Origin: Cellulomonas sp. ACRRI
GTDB taxonomy: Bacteria > Actinomycetota > Actinomycetes > Actinomycetales > Cellulomonadaceae
Length of the DNA: 64,000 nt
Reading direction: 5' to 3'
Assembly (NCBI RefSeq): GCF_022346185.1
Contig: NZ_JAKRMS010000003.1
Coordinates: 34,712-98,711 of the forward strand
Position numbers and translations under genes: made by a program. Below the pieces are notes generated by a model. The model was not told the DNA's origin, ran no database searches, and saw nothing but the letters and a program-made list of their open reading frames with translations. Shown piece by piece: positions 22,451 through 30,649 of this stretch. How positions within the stretch are numbered: position 1 is the first letter of the stretch; every line of letters begins with the position of its first letter.

Positions 22451-24388
22451 CTAAGCGGCGAGCTCCTGGCGCTGCGGCACGGCCACGCGCGCCTTGTAGC
22501 GGCCCGCGCGGACGCCGTTGGCGATCACGAAGACCTCCGCGACCTCGTGCACGAGGACGACGGCCGCCAGGCCGAGGACACCGAAGAGCGCTAGGGGGAT
22601 GAGCACGCCGATCAAGGCGAGCGAGAATGCGACGTTCTGCCACATGATCACGCGGGTCCGCCGGGCGTGCGCGAGGACTCGGGGCAGATGGTGCAGGTCG
22701 TTGCCCATGAGCGCGACGTCGGCGGTCTCGATCGCGACGTCGGTGCCCATGGCGCCCATAGCTATGCCGATGTTCGCAGTGGCCAACGCCGGCGCGTCGT
22801 TCACCCCGTCACCCACCATCGCGACCGGGCGACGGGACGACAGCTCTCGGACGATGTCGGCCTTGTCCTCTGGGCGCAGCTCGGCATGCACATCGCTGAT
22901 CCCAGCCTCAGCCGCCAAGGCGCGCGCCGTTCGATCGTTGTCTCCCGTGAGCATCGCGACGTCGTAGCCGGCCCCGGTCAGCTCGCGCACGACGGCGGCG
23001 GCTTCGGGGCGCAGCTCGTCGCGTACGCCGATCGCACCGAGCAGTTCGCCGGCCGTCTCGACCAGCACGGCGGTCTCGCCCCGCTCCTGCATCCGTGCGA
23101 TGTCCGCACGCAGGGGCCCGGCCTCGATCCACCCGGGTCGACCTAGACGGACCGGTTGTCCGTCGAGGCTGCCAGTGATCCCAGAGCCGGTGACCGCGGC
23201 CACGTCCTGGACGTCCGGTCGGTCAGTGGTCGCCGCGAGGATGGCCCGCGCCAGCGGGTGCTCGCTGCGCGACTCCAGCCCGGCGGCCACGGCCAGCAGC
23301 TCGTCGCGGGTGTGGCCGAAGGCCGCGACCACGTCCACCACCGCCGGGGCGTTGGCGGTCAGCGTGCCGGTCTTGTCCAGGGCCAGCGATCGAATCTTCC
23401 CGAGCTCCTCAAGCGCAGCGCCACCCTTGACCAGCACTCCACCCTTGGTGGCGGCGCCCACCGCAGCGACCACGGTCACCGGAACGGAGATCGCCAGCGC
23501 GCAGGGCGACGCCGCGACCAGCACGACGAGCGCGCGCTCGATCCACAGCGTCGGGTCGCCCGCCAGGGCACCGACGACGGCGATGAGTGCTGCCGCGATC
23601 AGGATCCCGGGGACCAGCCGGGAGGCGATCGCGTCAGCCAGGCGCTGCCCGCCGCCCTTGCGTGCCTGCTCGGCCTCGACGATGTGCACGATCCGAGCGA
23701 GGGAGTTGTCCTCGGCGGTCGTGGTGACCTCGACCTCCAGTGCGCCCGTGCCGTTGATGGAACCCGCCAGCACGGTGTGCCCGGGACCGGCTTCGACCGG
23801 GACGGACTCTCCGGTCAGCGCTGAGACGTCCAGCGCAGTCGCGCCGCTGCGGATCACCCCGTCGGTGGCGATGCGCTCTCCGGGACGTACGAGCAGGACC
23901 TCGCCGATGGCCAGGGTCGCCGGCTCGACCGTGACGGGTCGCCCCTCTCGCAGGACTGTGGCCTCGGTCGGCACCAGGTCGAGCAACGCTCGCAGCCCGC
24001 GCCGGGTGCGGGCCAGGGAGTACTCCTCCAGGCCCTCGGAGATGGAGTAGAGGATCGCCAGCATCGCAGCTTCCTCCACCTGGCCCAGGATCACCGCGCC
24101 CACTGCCGCGATCGTCATCAAGGTGCCGACGCCGATCCGGCCCTTGCGCAGCCTGCGCAGGGTCCCGGGGACGAACGTGGACGCGGCGATGATCAGCGCC
24201 GCGGCCTCACCGGCGAGCACGATCCAGTGCGGCACGTCGGCACGGGAGACCAGCCAGGTGGCACCGAGCACCACCGCGGCGAGCGCGGCCGCGCGGATCT
24301 CGCTCACCTGCCACAGGCTCGTGGACTCCTCAGCCTCCTCGACCTCGGTCCCGTCGGCGTCATCGGAGCAGCCGCACGCGTCGCTCAT
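22451..24388 (-). CDS. P1B-type heavy-metal ATPase with an SPC motif
   Basis: The 645-residue ATPase starts with a short Cys/Asp tail (MSDACGCSDDADG) instead of a full HMA domain. It has the actuator motif ALTGESVPVEAG, the membrane motif AASPCALAISVPV, phosphorylation site LALDKTGTLTAN, SEHPLARAI, and hinge VAMVGDGVNDAPAL. The final helix carries HEVAEVFVIANGV. SPC in place of CPC and the shortened N terminus resemble CtpG-type or P1B-4-type pumps (Cd, Pb, Zn or Co candidates). The adjoining CmtR-like repressor overlaps by ATGA, supporting Cd/Pb/Zn export. A degraded copy of the last helix is at 10635-10783. Confidence 0.92.
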   Translation of the reverse strand: MSDACGCSDDADGTEVEEAEESTSLWQVSEIRAAALAAVVLGATWLVSRADVPHWIVLAGEAAALIIAASTFVPGTLRRLRKGRIGVGTLMTIAAVGAVILGQVEEAAMLAILYSISEGLEEYSLARTRRGLRALLDLVPTEATVLREGRPVTVEPATLAIGEVLLVRPGERIATDGVIRSGATALDVSALTGESVPVEAGPGHTVLAGSINGTGALEVEVTTTAEDNSLARIVHIVEAEQARKGGGQRLADAIASRLVPGILIAAALIAVVGALAGDPTLWIERALVVLVAASPCALAISVPVTVVAAVGAATKGGVLVKGGAALEELGKIRSLALDKTGTLTANAPAVVDVVAAFGHTRDELLAVAAGLESRSEHPLARAILAATTDRPDVQDVAAVTGSGITGSLDGQPVRLGRPGWIEAGPLRADIARMQERGETAVLVETAGELLGAIGVRDELRPEAAAVVRELTGAGYDVAMLTGDNDRTARALAAEAGISDVHAELRPEDKADIVRELSSRRPVAMVGDGVNDAPALATANIGIAMGAMGTDVAIETADVALMGNDLHHLPRVLAHARRTRVIMWQNVAFSLALIGVLIPLALFGVLGLAAVVLVHEVAEVFVIANGVRAGRYKARVAVPQRQELAA

Positions 24389-24768
24389 CGGACGACCTCC
24401 ACACCCTCGAGCGAAGCCTCAGTGCCGTACCGCGGGCAGAGCGCGACCAGGTTGCCGGTCGCCGCCAGAAGGACCTCCGCGGCAGCCAGCATGTCCAGAA
24501 GCTCCGGGCGCGCCAACGAGTAGTACACCCGCCGACCCTCCATCCGGCCCTCGACCAGGCCGCAGTCGCGCAGACAGCCCACGTGCGAGGAGACCGTCGA
24601 CTGAGCCAGCCCCAGATCCCGGGTCAGCTCGGCTACCCGCGCCTCACCGGTCGCCAGGCGTCGGACGATCGCCAGCCGCGCTGGGTCGGCCAACGACCGG
24701 AACAGGGCAACCCCTGGCTCCACACCCTCGACTGAAGCGGAGCACTCGGACACCTTGGTGATCTGCAT
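24385..24768 (-). CDS. ArsR-family metal sensor, CmtR-like
   Basis: The 127-residue repressor has the winged-helix core LFRSLADPARLAIVRRL, then recognition helix LTRDLGLAQSTVSSHVG, then CLRDCGLV with the C-x3-C of CmtR, and a C-terminal cysteine in LVALCPRYG. These three cysteines match the CmtR Cd/Pb site (Cys57, Cys61, Cys102 in the mycobacterial protein). Its mRNA appears leaderless: TATTAT (24780-24775) is separated from the ATG by exactly 6 nt. It overlaps the ATPase gene by ATGA and probably represses that operon. Confidence 0.92.
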   Translation of the reverse strand: MQITKVSECSASVEGVEPGVALFRSLADPARLAIVRRLATGEARVAELTRDLGLAQSTVSSHVGCLRDCGLVEGRMEGRRVYYSLARPELLDMLAAAEVLLAATGNLVALCPRYGTEASLEGVEVVR

Positions 24769-24774
24769 GTGTCG

Positions 24775-24805
24775 ATAATAAACGATGTGCGTCGATCATA
24801 GGGTC
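24775..24805 (-). promoter_or_regulatory. Promoter/operator of the CmtR-like ATPase operon
   Basis: The minus strand carries the -10 TATTAT, 6 nt before the start codon. It is flanked by a direct repeat ATCGACGCA and ATCGACACA, a plausible ArsR-family operator in AT-richer DNA than the surroundings. Confidence 0.55.
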
Positions 24806-25062
24806 GGGGTCGAAATCGGTTGGAAGAGGGTCGGGCGCCCCCGCGGCCGCCACTCGTACCCAGCATGAGATGCCGAGCCTGCCGAGGCGACGGCGTCCAG
24901 TCCCGAGCAGGTCTCTGAGCACCACGACGGTCGGTTCACTCGCCCTCGAGACGAGCCCGGAAGTGGCGCGCACGGACCCACCGTCAAGCGGTGGTGACGG
25001 GTGTGAGTAGCAATCGAAGCAGGTGCACCTGGCGGCACCCACCGTCTGTTGCCGGAGACCTG

Positions 25063-27246
25063 TCAGCGCTGCCGAAGGTCAAGTCGGCGTAACAGCTGCG
25101 CGTTGAGCGCGACGACGATCGTGGAGACCGACATGAGGATCGCGCCGACGGACATCGGCATCACGAACCCGACGGGCGCGAGGACACCTGCTGCGAGCGG
25201 GACGGCGATGAGGTTGTAGCCGGCGGCCCACCACAGGTTCTGCTTCATCTTGCGGTAGCTCGCGGAAGATAGGTCGATGACTGACACCACGGATCGCGGG
25301 TCGTCGCTGGCGAGGATCACCCCGGCCGAGGCGATCGCGACGTCGGTGCCTGCGCCGATCGCGATGCCGACGTCAGCCTGCGCGAGCGCGGGTGCGTCGT
25401 TGACGCCGTCGCCGACCATCGCGACCGTGCGGCCCTCGCGCTGCAGCTCGGAGACCTTGGCGGACTTGTCCTCGGGTCGCACGCCGGCGAAGACCCGGTC
25501 GATGCCGATCTCGGTCGCCACGGTGCGTGCGACGGCTTCGGCGTCGCCGGTGATCATGACGACGTCGGCGCCGCGGTCGTGGAGCTGACGGATCGCTGCG
25601 CGGGACTCCTCGCGGATCTCGTCGGCGAGCTTCAGGGCGCCGGCGACCTGCCCGTCGACCAGGACGTGCAGGATGATCGCTCCCTGAGCGCGCCACTGCT
25701 CGACGCCGTCGAGCTCGGTGACGTCGCGCTCGTGCAGCAGGTTCGGTCCGCCGACCTCGACGGTGCGGCCTGCGACCGACGCCCGGACGCCGACAGCTGG
25801 CGAGGACGTGAAGTCGCTCGCCGCGGGCACAAGCACCTGCGCTGCGGCGGTGACGATCGCGCGGGCGAGCGGGTGCTCGCTGTCGGCCTCGGCCGCGGCG
25901 GCCATCGCCAGGACGTCGTCGCGCGCGAAGCCGTTCGCGGGGAGGACCTCGGTGACGGTGGGCTGGCCCTTGGTCAGGGTGCCGGTCTTGTCGAACACGA
26001 CGGTGGAGACCGTGCGCATGCTCTCCAGGGCCAGGCGGTCCTTGACCAGGACGCCGCCGCGGGCGGCGCGCTCGGTGGCGATCGACACCACCAGCGGGAT
26101 GGCCAGGCCGAGGGCGTGGGGGCAGGCGATCACCAGGACGGTGATGGTGCGGATCACGGCTGCGTCGGGCATCCCGAGGAGCGACCAGACGAACGCGGTG
26201 ATCGCGGCGGCGCCGAGCGCGAACCAGAACAGCAGGGCTGCCGCGCTGTCAGCCAGGCGCTGGGCGCGCGAGGAGGAGTTCTGCGCCTCGAGCACGAGGC
26301 GCTGGATGCCAGCGAGGGCGGTGTCCTCCCCGACGGCGGTCACGCGCAGCCGCAGCGCGGAGTCCGTCGCGACGGTGCCGGCCACGACGTGGTCCCCGGT
26401 GGTGCGACGCACGGTGCGTGACTCGCCGGTGACCATGGACTCGTCCATCTCGGCGGCGCCGTCGATGACCGCGCCGTCGGCGGGGACGCGAGCACCGGGA
26501 CGCACGAGCACGACGTCGTCCACGGTGAGCTCCGACGGGGCGACCCGCACGACGTCGTCTCCCTCGACCCGCTCGGCTTCGTCGGGCAGGAGTGCGGCCA
26601 GGGAGTCCAGGGCGGACGTGGTCTGCGCGAGGGACCGCATCTCGATCCAGTGGCCGAGCAGCATGATCACGATGAGCAGCGCGAGCTCCCACCAGAAGTC
26701 GAGCTCGTGCGCGACGACCCCGAGGGTCGAGAGCCAGGACGCGACGAAGGCGACGGTGATCGCCAGGGCGATGAGCAGCATCATCCCGGGACGCCGGGAC
26801 CTCAGTTCTTCGGCCGCTCCGGTCAGGAAGGGCGCGCCTCCCCAGGCGAACATCACGGTGCCGAGCACCGGCGAGATCCACGACAGCCACGCGAGGTCGG
26901 GCAGCTCGTAGCCCAGCACCATCGCGAACATGCCGCTGGTCGCCACTACCGGGACCGCGAGCACGAGCATCACCCAGAACAGCCGCCGGAACTTCTCCAC
27001 GTGACCCGCGTGACCGCCGTGACCGCCATGTCCGCCGTGGCCTTCGTGAGCGGAGTGCGGGTCGTGACCGTGGTCGTCCTGGTGGACGCGGGTCGCGGTC
27101 ATCGCGTGCCCGTGGTGCCCCTCGTGCGGCAGGTCGGCTGCGTCCTCGCGCATCGGCTGTGCCGCTTGCGGGTGCGTGGCTTGGTTGTCGTGGCGGATGT
27201 GGTCCGGCTCGCCGGGGTGGTGCTGGGTGTGGTCGTCGCGGCTCAT
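25063..27246 (-). CDS. copB: CopB-type copper ATPase (P1B-3, CPH motif)
   Basis: The 727-residue ATPase has a long His-rich N-terminal tail (HQDDHGHDPHSAHEGHGGHG), as in CopB pumps. Eight membrane helices follow with the metal motif VIACPHALGLAIPLV (CPH), VTGESRTV, VVFDKTGTLTKG, SEHPLARAIV and VAMVGDGVNDAPAL. CPH pumps (P1B-3) export Cu(II) or Ag. The ATG at 27246 has GAGAGAGG upstream; frames open further upstream lack typical content. A CsoR-like operator palindrome lies at 27307-27323. The DUF2933 gene sits 101 bp upstream with its own CopR-type box, so two copper sensors may act on this cluster. Confidence 0.93.
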   Translation of the reverse strand: MSRDDHTQHHPGEPDHIRHDNQATHPQAAQPMREDAADLPHEGHHGHAMTATRVHQDDHGHDPHSAHEGHGGHGGHGGHAGHVEKFRRLFWVMLVLAVPVVATSGMFAMVLGYELPDLAWLSWISPVLGTVMFAWGGAPFLTGAAEELRSRRPGMMLLIALAITVAFVASWLSTLGVVAHELDFWWELALLIVIMLLGHWIEMRSLAQTTSALDSLAALLPDEAERVEGDDVVRVAPSELTVDDVVLVRPGARVPADGAVIDGAAEMDESMVTGESRTVRRTTGDHVVAGTVATDSALRLRVTAVGEDTALAGIQRLVLEAQNSSSRAQRLADSAAALLFWFALGAAAITAFVWSLLGMPDAAVIRTITVLVIACPHALGLAIPLVVSIATERAARGGVLVKDRLALESMRTVSTVVFDKTGTLTKGQPTVTEVLPANGFARDDVLAMAAAAEADSEHPLARAIVTAAAQVLVPAASDFTSSPAVGVRASVAGRTVEVGGPNLLHERDVTELDGVEQWRAQGAIILHVLVDGQVAGALKLADEIREESRAAIRQLHDRGADVVMITGDAEAVARTVATEIGIDRVFAGVRPEDKSAKVSELQREGRTVAMVGDGVNDAPALAQADVGIAIGAGTDVAIASAGVILASDDPRSVVSVIDLSSASYRKMKQNLWWAAGYNLIAVPLAAGVLAPVGFVMPMSVGAILMSVSTIVVALNAQLLRRLDLRQR

Positions 27247-27306
27247 GTCGGTGGCCTCTCTCGTCGACTGGTCCACGTGGTGATGGCGCTCGACCCCTGC
27301 AACCGC

Positions 27307-27323
27307 ATACCCCCCGGGGGTAT
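27307..27323. promoter_or_regulatory. CsoR-like copper operator upstream of copB
   Basis: ATACCCCCCGGGGGTAT, a G/C-tract palindrome flanked by TA-rich ends, is the typical shape of actinobacterial CsoR operators. An extra GGGGTAT half follows at about 27332. No csoR gene is present in the window, so the regulator would act in trans. Confidence 0.6.
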
Positions 27324-27347
27324 TCCACCGAGGGGTATGCCGGGACG

Positions 27348-27623
27348 TCAGGAGATGCGTTCGTGGTCGCCTTGTGGCCGGCTGGTGCCGTCGAGCGGCA
27401 CCTCGTCGGTGACCGCCGGGCGTGTTCCGGCGTGCGGGTGGGGCGGAGTGCCGTGCCCGCTGCGCCCGCGCCCCATGAGCAGCATCATCGCGACCATCCC
27501 GAGTGGGCACGCCAGGAGCAAGGCGTATCGCAGGGCGCCGGACAGGTCGACGCCAAGTGCGAGCAGCAGCGCGAGGACAACGGCTGCGGCGATGGCCATG
27601 TGCTTGAGGTGGTGCTTGATCAC
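27348..27623 (-). CDS. DUF2933-like small membrane protein
   Basis: The 91-residue protein starts MIKHHLKHMAIAAAVVLALL, then a second hydrophobic segment YALLLACPLGMVAMMLLMG and a His/Gly-rich tail SGHGTPPHPHAG. His-rich start plus two helices is the DUF2933 pattern found beside copper ATPases and multicopper oxidases. The histidines and methionines suggest metal contact, but a role is not proven. The GTG start has GGAG upstream. The transcript probably begins near 27660 from the promoter linked to box H. Confidence 0.8.
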   Translation of the reverse strand: MIKHHLKHMAIAAAVVLALLLALGVDLSGALRYALLLACPLGMVAMMLLMGRGRSGHGTPPHPHAGTRPAVTDEVPLDGTSRPQGDHERIS

Positions 27624-27706
27624 GTGTTGCTCCGTCTACTCGATGTCAGGTTGTCGCCCGATCTCGATCCTCGACGTGCCGGGTGGCGGCAGCCCTTCAT
27701 TGCTGG

Positions 27707-27726
27707 TGAAGCGTCGATGAAACCGA
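27707..27726 (+). promoter_or_regulatory. CopR-type box H with promoter
   Basis: TGAAGCGTC, then GA, then TGAAACCGA. On the minus strand GAGGAT (27672-27667) starts exactly 35 bp from the box edge and would drive DUF2933 and possibly copB. Confidence 0.7.
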
Positions 27727-27745
27727 CGAGCTTGGCACGGACAAA

Positions 27746-27785
27746 GCAGCGCCACCGGGGCAAGGGGGTGTCCCGGTGGCGCTGC
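27746..27785 (-). terminator. Terminator after the DUF305 gene
   Basis: Perfect 14-bp arms (27746-27759 and 27772-27785; GCAGCGCCACCGGG) lie 12 bp beyond the DUF305 stop and end the operon that starts at 30576. Confidence 0.8.
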
Positions 27786-27796
27786 GTCGTGGGTGC

Positions 27797-28414
27797 TCAC
27801 ATGTCGGCGAGCATCTGCTTCATCTTCGCGATCTCCTCGGTCTGGTCGCCGATGATCGTCCCGGCCAGGGCGAGTGCGTCCTTGTTCAGGCCGTTGGCCT
27901 GCTCCTGCTCGGACATGGTGATCGCGCCCTGGTGGTGCTCGATCATCATCTCCAGGAACATCCGGTCGAAGTCCGCGCCGGCGTCCTGGAGCTGCTGCAT
28001 CTGGGCGTCGTCGGCCATGCCGGTGTGGCCGCTGGAGTGGTCCATGCCACCCATGTCGTCATCACTGCTGGACGGCTCCTCGCCCCAGGTCTCCAGCCAG
28101 GAGGTCATGAGGTCGATCTCGGGCTGCTGGGCGAACTGGATGTCGCTGGACAGCTGCTGGACCTCTTCGCTCTGAGCGCGCCCCTCAGCCATGGCGGCCA
28201 TCTCGATGGCGCCCTGGTGGTGCAGGATCATCATCTGCGCGAACTCGGTGTCCGCGTCGTTGTGCTCCTGGGACGTGGCCGCCGCGTCGGATGTGCTGGT
28301 GCTGGGCTGCTCGCCGCTGGTGGTCTCGGCACCGTTGGAGCAGGCGCTGAGGACGACTCCGAGGGCCAGCGACGCCGCAGCGACTGCGAGCGTGTGGCGC
28401 TTCTTCGGGGACAT
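27797..28414 (-). CDS. DUF305 family copper-associated lipoprotein
   Basis: The 205-residue lipoprotein (lipobox LSAC, residue C about 25) has two copies of the DUF305 helical motif: MMILHHQGAIEMAAMAEGRA and MMIEHHQGAITMSEQEQANG. A Met/Asp/His-rich linker (DDDMGGMDHSSGHTGM) lies between them. HHQGA with flanking methionines is the family hallmark and looks like a soft-metal site; members occur in copper and silver clusters. GAAGGAG precedes the ATG. It is the last gene of the glutaredoxin-CcdA-TlpA operon and would store or pass metal at the outer face of the membrane (inference). Confidence 0.9.
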   Translation of the reverse strand: MSPKKRHTLAVAAASLALGVVLSACSNGAETTSGEQPSTSTSDAAATSQEHNDADTEFAQMMILHHQGAIEMAAMAEGRAQSEEVQQLSSDIQFAQQPEIDLMTSWLETWGEEPSSSDDDMGGMDHSSGHTGMADDAQMQQLQDAGADFDRMFLEMMIEHHQGAITMSEQEQANGLNKDALALAGTIIGDQTEEIAKMKQMLADM

Positions 28415-28454
28415 GGGGACTCCTTCGGGTAGGGCTGGCTCGTCGCGCTGCAGG

Positions 28455-28664
28455 TCAGGCGACGGGCGCGGTCATGCTCGGGGCGCCGGTGGCGGTGGGG
28501 CCGCCGCAGCAGCTGCTCCCGGCCGGTGCCGTGGTGGTGCCGACCTGGGTGTCGGCGCCGCAGCACCCCGCCTGGGGGCTCGCGGTCTGCTCCGCGGCGG
28601 TGTCGTCCGGACGGTCGAGCTCGTCCTCGTCGGTCATCGTGAACTGGCAGCACTGGTCGCTCAT
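28455..28664 (-). CDS. Small cysteine-rich, possibly metal-binding protein
   Basis: The 69-residue protein has three vicinal cysteine pairs, in MSDQCCQF, AGCCGADT and SSCCGGP, joined by acidic, alanine and threonine-rich linkers. No signal peptide is visible, so it would be cytoplasmic. The ATG at 28664 has CAAGGAG upstream, and the gene sits between the TlpA-like and DUF305 genes. CC pairs in a small acidic chain suggest metallothionein-like Cu(I) binding, but this is composition only; no known metallothionein signature was recognised. Confidence 0.7.
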   Translation of the reverse strand: MSDQCCQFTMTDEDELDRPDDTAAEQTASPQAGCCGADTQVGTTTAPAGSSCCGGPTATGAPSMTAPVA

Positions 28665-28683
28665 GGGCGTCTCCTTGGGTGGG

Positions 28684-29310
28684 TCAGGCGGGCAGGTTGG
28701 CCTGGACCTGCTTGAGCAGGTCGCCGGGGGCCAGCCACATGGAGGGGTAGTTGCCGGACCAGCGGCGGGTGCCGTCGGCGTCGACGAGGACGAAGCTGTG
28801 GCCGGGGAGTCCTGCGTGCATGCCGGTGCCGAGCGTCCCGTACTGCTCGGAGACGGTGCCGTCGTCGAGCAGGAAGGGGGTCGTGACGCCGTAGGTGGCC
28901 ATGTCGGCGCTGATCTGCTCGGCGGTGTTCATGACGATCGGCAGGACGGTGATGCCGGCGTCGACGAAGGCGGGGTCCTTCTCGATCTCACCCATCTGCT
29001 GCAGGCAGGATCCGCAGCCGGCGCCCTCGTTGAAGTACAGGACGACCGGGGTGCCGCGGAAGTCCGACAGGCTCACGGTGGAGCCGTCGGTGCTCTTGAG
29101 CGTGAAGTCGGGAGCGGGTCCGGCCTCGGTGGAGGTGACCTCGCGCGAGGACAGCAACGCGGCGGTGACCACGGCGATCACGAGGACGACCAGTGCGGCA
29201 GAGGCGGTGGTGATGACGATCCTGCGTCGCCGGTCGTGCCGCTGCTGGTCGTGCCGGACCTGGGCGAGGGCGGCGGCGCGCTGCTTGCGGGCGGCCGTGG
29301 CGGAGGTCAT
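28684..29310 (-). CDS. Membrane-anchored TlpA/peroxiredoxin-like thiol protein
   Basis: The 208-residue protein has a basic N terminus, one membrane helix (IVITTASAALVVLVIAVVTA) and a thioredoxin-like domain. It contains APDFTLKSTDGSTVSLSDFRG and active site CGSC in FNEGAGCGSCLQQMGEIEK. DFTLKSxDG is typical of AhpC/TSA-TlpA proteins. The active site faces outside. It overlaps the CcdA-like gene by ATGA, so it is the likely acceptor of electrons from that transporter. The substrate may be copper-oxidised thiols of exported proteins. Confidence 0.85.
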   Translation of the reverse strand: MTSATAARKQRAAALAQVRHDQQRHDRRRRIVITTASAALVVLVIAVVTAALLSSREVTSTEAGPAPDFTLKSTDGSTVSLSDFRGTPVVLYFNEGAGCGSCLQQMGEIEKDPAFVDAGITVLPIVMNTAEQISADMATYGVTTPFLLDDGTVSEQYGTLGTGMHAGLPGHSFVLVDADGTRRWSGNYPSMWLAPGDLLKQVQANLPA

Positions 29311-30260
29311 CGGTGTGCTCCTTCGGTGTCGTGCTCGTGGCAGCTCGCCTCGCCCGTGGGTCGCTGCTCGGGAGTGGTCTCGGGCCGGGTGGTGCGTGCG
29401 CGCCGGCGCTCGGACAAGGTGCCCCACACGAACAGTGCGGCCAGGGCGACCAGCGCCAGTCCGAGCACGGGCTCGGGGACCGGGGAGGTCCAGTCCTCGA
29501 ACCGGGAGAACACGGAGGTCAGGGTGCGGCCGATCGCGGCCTGCGCCTGGGTTCCTCGGGTCATGTCCGGGCTGCCGGCGAGCAGGATCACGGCGACACC
29601 CATGACCGTGAACCCGGCTGCGACGGCGATGTTCAAGGTGCTCGTGGTGAGCGTGCGGCCGGCCAGGCGCAGCCGGACGGTCCTGGGGCTCAGCCAGGTC
29701 CGGTCCCGTAGCCGGGCCTTGTCCCAGATCAGTGCCATCACGAACAGCGGGAAGACCATCCCGAAGACGTACGCCAGGCCCAGCAGCAGCCCACCGGCTG
29801 GCGACCCCGACAGTGCGGACAGCGTCATCACGCCGGCGAGCACGGGTGCGCAGCAGCTGGAGGCGATCCCGGAGAAGACGCCCAGGGCGAAGAAGCTCGC
29901 GGTGTCCCCTCCGCGGGTGTCGGGGGCGCGCAGCGCGCTCGGCAGCGACCACATGCGCCCTGACAGCGCGAGCGCGGCGAGCGCGAGCATCAGGGCGCCG
30001 CCGGCGTAGTACAGCGGCGCGTGGTACCGGGCGATCGCGCCGGCGACCATGCTGACCCCGAGGGTGATGGGCAGCAGGACGGTCGCCAGGCCGGCGGCGA
30101 ACACGAACGTCAGGGGCAGCAGCCGCCACCGCCGGTTCTTGACGGCGCCGGCGAGGTAGCTCGGCGCGAGGAACACGATGCAGCACGGCGCGAACAGCGC
30201 GACGCCGCCGGCGAAGAACGCCGCCAGAACGCTGCCGGTCGTCAGCAGCTCCGAACCCAT
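29307..30260 (-). CDS. CcdA/DsbD-like membrane protein with CC motifs
   Basis: The 317-residue protein has about six to seven helices and two half-repeats with vicinal cysteines: ALFAPCCIVFLAPSYLAG at about residues 22-39 and FSGIASSCCAPVLAGV at about 129-144. Standard CcdA has one Cys at each place (PC and PC); here both are CC. The C-terminal tail ends CHEHD, another Cys/His site. It may act as a reductant transporter or, given the doubled cysteines and mercury-transporter-like look, as a soft-metal transporter. It lies between the glutaredoxin-like and TlpA-like genes, supporting the redox role. Confidence 0.8.
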   Translation of the reverse strand: MGSELLTTGSVLAAFFAGGVALFAPCCIVFLAPSYLAGAVKNRRWRLLPLTFVFAAGLATVLLPITLGVSMVAGAIARYHAPLYYAGGALMLALAALALSGRMWSLPSALRAPDTRGGDTASFFALGVFSGIASSCCAPVLAGVMTLSALSGSPAGGLLLGLAYVFGMVFPLFVMALIWDKARLRDRTWLSPRTVRLRLAGRTLTTSTLNIAVAAGFTVMGVAVILLAGSPDMTRGTQAQAAIGRTLTSVFSRFEDWTSPVPEPVLGLALVALAALFVWGTLSERRRARTTRPETTPEQRPTGEASCHEHDTEGAHR

Positions 30261-30261
30261 C

Positions 30262-30576
30262 TCAGCGCACCGCGGTCAGCGGGACGTCGGCGCCGCGCTG
30301 GCGAAGCAGGTCGAGAAGGTGCCCGGTGCGCAGTCGCCCGGAGCTGACGAACTCCCCGTCGAGCAGAACCAGTGGGCTCATCGCCGCACGGTGCTCGGCG
30401 ACCAGCTGCTGCCCCTCGTCGGACCGTGCCTCGAGAACCCGCAAGCGCAGCGGTGTGCGCTCGCGCAGCCGGTCGAGGGTGTCGAGTGCGGCGTCGCAGA
30501 GGTGGCATGCGGGTGAGCGCACCACCGTGACGACCGGGTCGGTCAGGCTCTTCAACTGGCCGGGCGTGCTGGGCAT
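30262..30576 (-). CDS. Glutaredoxin-like protein
   Basis: The 104-residue protein has a thioredoxin fold with active site CHLC in VVRSPACHLCDAALDTL. A cis-proline region follows (AMSPLVLLDGEFVSSG), then helix GRLRTGHLLDLLRQRG. It would be cytoplasmic. The mRNA is leaderless: GACCGT (30588-30583) lies exactly 6 nt before the ATG, and CopR-type box I is 35 bp further upstream. It opens the operon glutaredoxin, CcdA-like, TlpA-like, Cys-rich protein, DUF305. Confidence 0.85.
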   Translation of the reverse strand: MPSTPGQLKSLTDPVVTVVRSPACHLCDAALDTLDRLRERTPLRLRVLEARSDEGQQLVAEHRAAMSPLVLLDGEFVSSGRLRTGHLLDLLRQRGADVPLTAVR

Positions 30577-30622
30577 GCCACCACGGTCCCGCGCACCACC
30601 TGCGCCGACGATCACGCGTGCA

Positions 30623-30642
30623 TCAAGTTTCGATGAAGCCTG
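30623..30642 (+). promoter_or_regulatory. CopR-type box I with promoter
   Basis: TCAAGTTTC, then GA, then TGAAGCCTG. The minus-strand -10 GACCGT starts at 30588, exactly 35 bp from the box edge. Confidence 0.75.
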
Positions 30643-30649
30643 CCGTCGG

